Part shown: positions 56,516 to 64,000 of the stretch, in pieces
Layout of the letters: each line of letters opens with the position of its first letter
Numbering within the stretch: position 1 is the first letter of the stretch
NCBI GenBank assembly: GCA_009760855.2
Contig: WPIO01000035.1
Span: forward strand, 403,501 to 467,500
Direction of reading: 5' to 3'
Length of the DNA: 64,000 bases
From: Cristatella mucedo
Lineage: Eukaryota; Bryozoa; Phylactolaemata; Cristatellidae
The notes under the pieces: model-generated
The model's input: only the letters and a program-made list of their open reading frames with translations
The model's database searches: none
Told to the model about the DNA's origin: nothing
Program-made: the position numbers and the translations under genes

Positions 56516-58824
56516 TATTTTGGCAACTTTAGGAATGACCACTAAGTTATGCAACTACTAAGGTACGTTTTTCTATCCGTACCAGTTTATCAAAAGGTGA
56601 CCTGCTGAATCACTTCCCACCTGCTCCACAAGAGTGGCATAAGTCATCCGTGGATACACTTGCAATATTGCCAGTGAACACGGGATCGCAGCAGGTCTTA
56701 TGGATTGCAGCAGGTCTCATGGATTGCATTTGGTAAATGAGGCTAGTAAAGGAGGTAAACTTGTATGCCGTCCAGCCAAAAAGTTGAGCAATTTAGATAT
56801 AGTGTAAGACACTTGGCTCAATGAAAGCTCAGTTATTATCGTCCTTGTACTTCTTCCACCTGTGTATGAGGCCACTGTTATAATTACTTGAACTGCAAAC
56901 TCGGCTTACAGATGGGAGACTTTTGGAGGGATCCCCCTTGTCTTAGACCGGCCTCAAAGGGCCTGCTTTTCGGTGCAATCCGTGGCAAGTGCAAGCCGTT
57001 TCCGTTTCTGGCAACATATTTACATATTTATAATATAACATATTTACACACAACACTCGTTAAACCACACCGACCAGCTACACTAGTTGTTGTTTTTTCC
57101 GGGCTACCCTACCAATCTTTGGCAGTGCAAACTTAACCCGGACTGAGGTGTGTGTGTGTGTGTGTGCGCGTGCGTGCTCGCGCGTGTGTGAGGTGTGCGT
57201 GTGAGCGCGCTCGTGCGTGCATGCGCGTGTGTGTGTGTGTGTGTCGGCCAGGGTCAGCCAAATCGCCTAGGTCCCGTCAAGGAAGGCATTAATGAGGGCT
57301 TGCATGCCTGTGCACTTGCGTTTTGCTTGCTTGCTGCTAACTTCTGTCACCTCACCTGCCAACTTGTGCTTTATATATGGCCGTTCGTGCCTAGTTTTAA
57401 CCTTGAGCCGCATTTTCAGCTGCAGGAGCTCTCTTATTTGTGGGCTGATGAGGAGTCAGGCTCACGTGCCTTGTTGCCTGGGATGGACTGTGGCTGGGTG
57501 AGCATTTGCTTGTGGCTTGCATCACTGTCGCCTGACCAGGTGACTTGAGACGAGTCGAGCTCTAGATGGTCGTGCATGAGAGAGGACCGCCAGGAGCAGC
57601 CCTCCAGAGCACCAGCCGTGAGTAGTAGGCCTACACACATGGGAGCTCAAGCCAAGCCACTTATAACCTATGCCGATGTTGGGTACTGATTCAGTGGGCT
57701 GCCGATCGTGCCGGACCTTGCACTTCGACCTCTGTGTTTGTGGGTCAGACGAGGTCGTTGCTAACTACTCACGGCTGCCGTCGTGCAGCTGCAGTAAAGC
57801 AACAGACAATGCAAACTGGGACTTAGGAATTTTGTTTCCGCCTAACCGCAGGATGGCTTCCTTTGCGAAGCCGTGCCAGCGGCTGGCTTCTGAAATCATT
57901 ATAATTCTGACATTTCTCCCTCCCCTTTTGTACTGCACGATCTACTGGCTGCCTCGCCCGGAACCCTTGCTTCCCATCCTGGACGATTCTGCCGGCTGAG
58001 CTGCTGTTGAATGTTGCTGTTGTCCGTTGCTGTGCTGATGTTCATGCTTTGAACTGTTCATGCACTTTGCAGCAGTGTCCGTTTAGCCAGGCGTACTGCT
58101 TCGATGCATGCGCTGCCTAACCGCCAGCTGGCTGATCGTATACCGGTATTGGAAGAACTATCAAATAAACACGGTAAACGTTTAAGAATCATCGTGCATG
58201 CTGCACGTGGCACACGTTTTAGCCTTTGTGCAGTAGCCTCTCTACCTGCTGGCTGCTGTAGTGCAGTCCATGAAACCTGCAATGGTGGAGATGGGTGAGT
58301 GGTAATGGCATCGCTTGACACGTGGAATCAATCGATACAAGGAAAACGAATAATGCCATGGGTTGTAGAGAGCTTCATTTATAGGATCCAACTTTGTATG
58401 ACCATCTCTCCGACTAGCAAGATCATGGTCATCAGAGATGTTGGCCAAGAGCATCAAAGCATTGAGAACATCTGAGGAAGTTAGCCGTGCGGGTCATACA
58501 AGAGTTGGACCTTATGTAGCACAGTGCTGCTTAAGCAACTTTGCACTTGCTTGTAGCTGGTTGTCATTGGGTTTGATCAGTGAGTGGGATTGGACGATGG
58601 CATTAATGATCCAGGGTATTGCTTCTCGACTCTTGTGACTGCACTATGCCTTGTAATCGTGCTGACCTAACTACCCTTCTATTTCTGTATGAGCTTGCTT
58701 CAGCTAGAAAAGAACAAGGTCAAACACTTCACTTTAAAATAAGGGTCAGAGGTAAGTGTGGTGGCAAACTTTGGTGCGGTCGTTCGGACTCTCCCAAGAT
58801 GGGGCACTGCATCTGTAAATTGCT
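56516..58824. other. Unassigned region with small repeats
   Basis: No supported gene. A 19-bp unit (GGATTGCAGCAGGTCTCAT) is repeated at 56683-56720 with a third partial unit. A TG-rich array lies at 57146-57245. Frames at 57195-57548 and 57670-57999 show no recognised domain. Confidence 0.4.
57146..57245. repeat. (TG)n/(CG)-interrupted microsatellite
   Basis: TG-rich array with CGCG and TGCGTGC interruptions. Confidence 0.95.
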
Positions 58825-58912
58825 CTTAAAAGGCAAAGGGCACTTCACAGCATCTGTAAAGTGCCTATAAAGATTCAGTTCTCCGAATTCAAGTTTATTA
58901 TTATAGTTACTT
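58825..58912 (+). mobile_element. L2-A tail fragment
   Basis: GCATCTGTAAAGTGCCTATA then AAGATTCAGTTCTCCGAATT and TTATTATTATAG is the L2-A 3' end. Only about 85 bp remain. Confidence 0.75.
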
Positions 58913-59039
58913 TCCCAACAAATCTTCCAAATATGCTCGCATTCCTTTTCCTCTTCCTTTCATCATACTAGTCAGCAATCAGGACTGGAGGAGCAAGCTC
59001 GATTTCTGTAGGTGTTGGCTCGGTGGCTTCTATGAAGGG

Positions 59040-59200
59040 TTAATAATAATAATTATAATAATAATGCACTTGATAAAGCGCCCTCAGAGAACTCAATCTA
59101 TTTCTAGGTGCTTTACATTTGCTGCAAATGGAAATGCAATTTAATGGTGAGTAATATCATGCTTGATAATCAAACAACATGAATAACATGGTTAGGGTCT
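59040..59200 (-). mobile_element. Young L2-A tail fragment, antisense
   Basis: (AAT)n then TGCACTTGATAAAGCGCCCT, CTTTACATTTGCTGCAAATG and CATGAATAACATGGTTAGGG closely match the reverse complement of 11490-11630. It is 5'-truncated near 59198. Confidence 0.85.
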
Positions 59201-59485
59201 GTCTTACCTGTCTTATCAGCCTCCCGAATGTGAGCAGGCGGTTGTGGTCATGACTTAGTATTGTGCATCGCTAACGGTGTGCTGGTGCATTCGGTATACA
59301 GGCTGGTGGCATCTTCTCAGCGGCAGTGGTTCAAGCCGAAACTTATAAACATCCCATAAACAGGGGAGCTGCCCTGAACGCCTCGACGAACATTCGGTGA
59401 CCAGACATTCTATGATCAGCCATTGGTGTTTGTGGCAGGTGTATACGACTGTGGGGTTTTGACAGGACTTGTGATTGGTCAGCTG
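59201..59485. other. Unassigned short gap
   Basis: No supported gene or repeat. Confidence 0.4.
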
Positions 59486-59643
59486 GTAAATAATTTATTT
59501 GTATAGTGCCCTGCAAGAACTTGATCTATTCAGGCACTTAGCAAATGCTACGGGACTCGAGCACAAGACCTCGGTCTCAAATGCATTCACCTTGACATTG
59601 GTTTGATGCTAGCACATTGACCACTGTGCCAAACCAGCTCGGC
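59486..59643 (-). mobile_element. SINE-1 copy, antisense
   Basis: TTATTTGTATAGTGCCCTGC, then CTATTCAGGCACTTAGCAAA, GGGACTCGAGCACAAGACCT and, after an apparent internal insertion or duplication of the CTTGAC segment, TTGACCACTGTGCCAAACCA at the head. Confidence 0.75.
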
Positions 59644-60635
59644 ACAATGAGGAGGCTCAGCAGTAGGAGCTGCTTCTACTTCTCGACAGTCGGCCGATTT
59701 GGCACCACCATTGACATCTTTCGATTTTGCAGCCCAAACCAGAGGGAAATAGGCGCCGAGCTGGGGGGAAGTCGGTAGTGTAAACGCAGCTTAAAGGATG
59801 TTATTAGGATCCCTACGGTCATTCCTAATTGGTCCAGCACGGAAACGGAAGTGGTGCCTAATGAGCGAGGTCTACATAGATGCTTTAGCCCCTCAAACCC
59901 GGAAACGGCTACCTAAAGAGTGATTGATGAGGCTTGTCATGCGGCACACCTTTGGTTTTCTAATAGTTCCTCCAGTTCGTCTACTTTTCTTTAGACGGGG
60001 CTACTACTAGCCGCTAGTGAGATGGGACGTCTTTCAGCCGACACGTATCAAGCTCCTCATGGGGCCTATCATCATCCTTCGAAGAGACGGTCCCGTTCTT
60101 CCAAAGAGGCTATTATTTTGTAGAATGGCCTAAATGGACATAGCAGGCGTTCGCTGGCAGAGTGGGCTCACAAAAAGAAGTCTGTAAATGAGTTAGTGTC
60201 CTTAGTTCGGTTCAGCTTCATTGGCTGAGTCTGTGGCTGTGCCACATTCCGCTTACGTTTGAACGCTGACGATAGTTGCAATGTGAATTCAGAATTTAGC
60301 TTTCATAAATAAAGGAATGGCGGATGAAACTAGGTTATTTATGTATTGGCTTCGCAGCAGACTCGATAAGCAGTGCGCGGACGCTCCATCCGCTCGGCTG
60401 CATACATCCCGCCTTCAAAGGATCCTCAAAGACAGAAGGAGCCATGAAAAAAAGATTTTAAAAAGCTACCTCTTCCGTCGATGCCAAATGCCGCCTCTAG
60501 GCGGGGGAGTTATCTAAAGGCGATTTCGTCACGAACCCCTTTTGCCAAACGAGCGGCGATGACATCATCGACCGATCGATCAGTAGATTCGCATCAAGAT
60601 TCTTACTCGAACTCGCGGTGCACTATCCGGCTCAG
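59644..60635. other. Unassigned sequence
   Basis: No supported gene. A 66-codon plus frame at 60317-60517 (RLQRILKDRRSHEKKI in its middle) is basic and without recognised domain. Confidence 0.4.
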
Positions 60636-61075
60636 CTCCTTCGTAGTTCAGTTCGTAGTTCAGTTCCTTTCGTCCCTTAACTGCTGCACCAGTTTCAACC
60701 TCATCTAATGCGTGTTTATTTCAGGACAGTGAATTAGCTGCCCCCTCCACGTCTTTCAGTTAAAGACTGTCGGTAGCAGCAGCTTTGTTTGGTCTTCGGG
60801 TCGCTTTTTGGTCAGTGAAGTCACTTTCCCACTTGTTATGAAACGGCACCTCTCCCGCGCTGCCGACTCGAGCCATCATTATATCCAGCCGTCACGCGCT
60901 GCTACTTCTATGCTACTTACTTCCTCGACTGTTCTTCTGACTCTGCTAGGCTTCTCAGTTGCTCGCGTTATTTTCTCATTGCTTTGCGAGATAAAGTCTG
61001 CTTGCTACCGTATTATGAGCACCGAAACCCGCTTTGGCTTTAAAATCGCCGTAGAAAACGTTTCAACCTAGCACC
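60636..61075 (+). mobile_element. L2-B 3' fragment, diverged
   Basis: AACTGCTGCACCAGTTTCAA, GACAGTGAATTAGCTGCC, ATCCAGCCGTCACGCGCTGC and GATAAAGTCTGCTTGCTACC follow the order of 19790-20130 in the L2-B copy. Decayed, with no tail visible. Confidence 0.7.
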
Positions 61076-61192
61076 TCTGTCGTCCTCAATGCCCAGAGTG
61101 GGATTAAAGAGGCAACTTTGCTGACCTATTTATACGAAAATACCTACATACGCTGTACATAGTATACATATATGCAGATAATTTGCGTACTC

Positions 61193-61239
61193 ATACACAC
61201 ACACATATATATATATATATAACGTTATATATATATATA
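61193..61239. repeat. (AC)n-(AT)n microsatellite
   Basis: Short CA run then two AT runs separated by AACGTT. Confidence 0.9.
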
Positions 61240-61372
61240 TAATTTGTGTATATAGCACCCTAAGAGAACAATCTTTATTCAGGCGCTTCACGTATGCCGC
61301 GGGACTGGAGCCTACGGCCTCAGCAAAACCTTGGTCGGGCCGAGCACCTTAACCACTGGGCCAAACCAGTAA
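61240..61372 (-). mobile_element. SINE-1 copy, antisense
   Basis: AATTTGTGTATATAGCACCC, CTTTATTCAGGCGCTTCACG, then CTGGAGCCTACGGCCTCAGC and CACCTTAACCACTGGGCCAA give tail, B-box-like and A-box-like parts in reverse. It abuts the AT microsatellite, as expected for a tail. Confidence 0.8.
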
Positions 61373-62039
61373 GGCATAAAGCCATCCAGGTAGGCCGCTA
61401 GCTTGGCATCTATTCAAAAATTAAAAATAAGCCAGTGCACAAGTCTGAGAGACATTAAGTTCACGCGATCAGATCAACAATTGGTCATTGTTCAGAGGAT
61501 GCCGACAATTTTGCACGCACGCCACCTAGCACACGGAAGCACATGTAGTGTGCCTGGGAGCCGCTGCACCTCGCGGAAGTACCCACTAGGAACCCCCCTC
61601 CTCCCGCCCGCCAGTCCCCCTGCCCACCTGTGCGCGGGCGGGTAGTCACGCTTGCCCTACAGATTTGCTCCTTTGCTAGGCGCAGCAGGAAGAAAAACAT
61701 TGTGCTCAATCAGGGTACTAGAGTATTGTGGCCATTGTCGAAGGCCTTTCCCACGTTAGATTTGTTCACGCCTGCTTATATAGAGAAACCTGTTGAGATC
61801 ATTTTTTAACGAGCGCGAAGGTCTGGGTGCTAAGAGTTGAAAACTGTTAAATTGAGGCAAGATGCAAACCTGCTTTCCTTATAAATGCAGAACGGCCGAT
61901 AAAACTAATACTATGCGGTATACCGTGTAGATAGATACCCACCGGGGAAATGCATGCGGATGAAGTAGAATTAGTATGTATGCGGGTGAAGTAGTACATT
62001 AAAGTAGTTGATCTTTAAATCGTTCGCTGCTGGCCATGC
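61373..62039. other. Unassigned sequence
   Basis: No supported gene or recognised repeat. Confidence 0.4.
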
Positions 62040-62640
62040 TAATACTAATAGTTATTATAAATATTTATATAATACTCCGGGGAGCTAAATCTCTTTACAG
62101 ACACTGCCTCTATTTTTGAGAGGAAGTATGTCAATTTGGTAGCGATTGCAATCACGGTCTCAGCACGCAGATGTACACAGGGGACAACTGACAGGTACCG
62201 AGCAAATACTGCTGCTATTGGCTTCTTTCCAAATTCCGTCAAGTCAGGGGACGTCTTGATGTCGGCCAGTAGTGAGTTACTGGCTCCGGGAGCATGCGAA
62301 GTGCAGGCGCAGTGCTCTGCGCTGGATTTGAATTCGGCCACTAGCGCAGCTGGACGAGCAGAGTCGTCAGAGGAGGAGCGCAATGTACGACGGGAGGCCC
62401 AGATTAGGAAGCAGCTGAGACGTGCGGGTAGGCCGGCGCGTGCGAGTGAATCATGACCTCTAAGAGAGTGACGTCGAACGCTGAAGCCGCCGCTGCGCGG
62501 CTCCGGCTCGTGGCCTGCCAGTCGTGGCGTTTCGTAGCCGTTGCGACGCTCGCGACCGACGAACGTAGATATCGCGCAGACAGGAAGACCAGCGGGTAGT
62601 GAATTGCAGATGTCGACAGCTGTCGCCCGTACGAACATTA
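62040..62640 (-). mobile_element. L2-like 3' copy, antisense, with a long residual frame
   Basis: The minus-strand frame 62045-62638 (197 codons) keeps pieces of the L2 C-terminal region: DICNSLPAGLPVCAI, FVGRERRNGYETPRLAGHEP and SNSLLADIKTSPDLTEFGKK. A diverged tail (CTCCGGGGAGCTAAATCTCT) lies near 62080. The frame is open by chance in a GC-richer relic, since its internal part no longer matches the family. Confidence 0.65.
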
Positions 62641-64000
62641 GGAACTACGTGTGGAGAGTTTTTCGTGTTGGTATTTTTCACCGAACTGCTGCGAATTCCA
62701 TGGCCACAAGCTCAATCTTTCTCACACACGAAGCACGACGTGAGTCGGGTCTGCTCTCATCGCAGGACCGCTTTTGGTCCAGCTGGGGCGTCGAAACTAG
62801 GCTAGCGAGTCCATCAACCAGCGTGTGCGCCGGAGTTCAGACGACAGCAGGAAACGACAGCGATCGTACGTCCCCAAACATTTGATACGATTCCAGACGC
62901 CTGCTGCCAAGAAGCATCTGTACTTATTCAACTCGAGCAGTTCCAGCCGACGAGTCTGTATAAGCACCGTCGCAGGGGCAACCTCTCCTGACAAGAACGT
63001 GCCACCTTAACCGTTAGTTTCCCATTCACGGCCATTTGCACGGAGCGACTCTGGTGAAAAGAGAGCGGCGACAGAATAACTTTGGACTTGTACTTGCTGC
63101 GAGCCTAGAGTTTTTAACTAGCACACGGAAACTTTTGTTACACCGTGGACCGTACTAGAAATCCTGCTTTTCCACGTCGTGCCTAGGAATCCGAGCAGTC
63201 CATCGCTTGGTCCCGAGACGTGCACAGACACTGCTCATAAGCACACAGCAGTCGGCGGCTTCGAGGCTGCACTGGCCACTCCTTCGAGGCTCGCCGATGG
63301 CTCTTTTTTCGAGGTTCAAGGTTACTGAGCGACACGGCTGCTGCATGCCTGCTGAAAAATAGTACTCACGAGGAGCCATTTAGGCGGGGATAGACCGGTT
63401 CCCAATTCCGATCTTTCGAAGTACGACGCTCTGGCAAAAATCAGCTCACAATCGCGGGAGCGATTACCGCACTCAGACACTCGTCAGTCACATGTGAACA
63501 CGTTCTTGGACTGTCAGCTTGTTGGCTGCCATCTCACGTAAAAAATTAACACCTTGGGCATTTTCTGTCGTCTCTTTTTAATATTCAAGGCAATCCTTGT
63601 TTCAGTAAGTCACATTTAGGAGACAGTGGCAAGTATGTTTCTGTGTACCAACAATCCTTCGTGCATAAGTCATCTCAGTTCTAAATGATCTTCGAGGCTT
63701 GTCAAGAGTAATATCGTGTGCTACGAACAACTTACGACTAACCGCTAAATGTTCCTGCGGTGCCAAAAGCTATAGATTAATGGGCAAGTTATTTTCAGGG
63801 ACCCGCCCCTCTTTCTAGACTTGCAGTGATTATAAACTTGACCTACGATTACCTTCGCGGTTGTCCCTGAATGTGGCTTCAAAAGACGCTGTACAGAGCG
63901 TTACAACATTTATAGCCCATAACCGAGCGTCGCCACTCAAATTGACCAATTGCTGCGACGACTTAACCCGGAACTATAACGGATCGGCAGTGCTTGTCAG
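62641..64000. other. Unassigned sequence to the window end
   Basis: No supported gene. Frames of 60-114 codons overlap on both strands without recognised domains. Confidence 0.4.

Overview
The window looks like genomic DNA from an invertebrate animal, but the sequence does not fix the species. The evidence is long non-coding stretches, abundant dinucleotide and tetranucleotide microsatellites, degenerate L2-clade non-LTR retrotransposons, tRNA-derived SINEs, a decayed hAT transposase and GT/AG splice signals. No bacterial operon structure, rRNA gene or functional tRNA gene was seen. Almost all open reading frames are accidental or are pieces of dead retrotransposons.

Layout. 0-2.8 kb: a purine-rich simple repeat, then a minus-strand hAT (ZMYM1/DUF4371-like) transposase relic split by a ~500-bp inverted-repeat element. 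2.8-11.6 kb: a cluster of plus-strand L2-clade LINE copies (called L2-A here), with two SINE insertions and one opposite-strand L2 insertion. 12-17.5 kb: mostly unassigned, with (AG)n arrays. 17.5-20.2 kb: a minus-strand L2-A copy next to a plus-strand copy of a second L2-like family (L2-B). 21.4-24.3 kb: a GC- and CpG-rich block with a CRE-like site, a TATA-like site and good 5' splice sites, a candidate promoter/first-exon region. 25-32.5 kb: scattered L2-A, L2-B and SINE fragments. 32.5-46.4 kb: largely unassigned sequence with long (CA)n, (TG)n and (AT)n-(AG)n-(GATA)n arrays and a nested L2-A-in-L2-B copy near 37 kb. 46.4-49.1 kb: a long L2-A copy carrying a SINE. 50.5-53 kb: the only convincing host gene, a GC-rich open frame of about 700 codons with a proline/serine-rich N-terminal half, an EVH1/PH-like domain and a lysine-rich tail. 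53-64 kb: more L2 and SINE fragments in unassigned DNA.

How the parts relate. SINE-1 (tRNA-like head) ends in the same 3' hairpin-type sequence as the L2-A LINEs, which suggests it was copied by the L2 machinery. Nested insertions give a relative history: L2-B is interrupted by both L2-A and SINE-1, L2-A by SINE-1, SINE-2 and other L2-A copies, and the hAT relic by a foldback/MITE-like element. Two L2-A fragments (11.2-11.6 and 37.4-37.8 kb) are almost identical and mark the youngest subfamily seen. All reverse transcriptase copies here are broken.

Family assignments come from reading translated motifs by eye. Element boundaries are approximate unless a duplicated target site is given.
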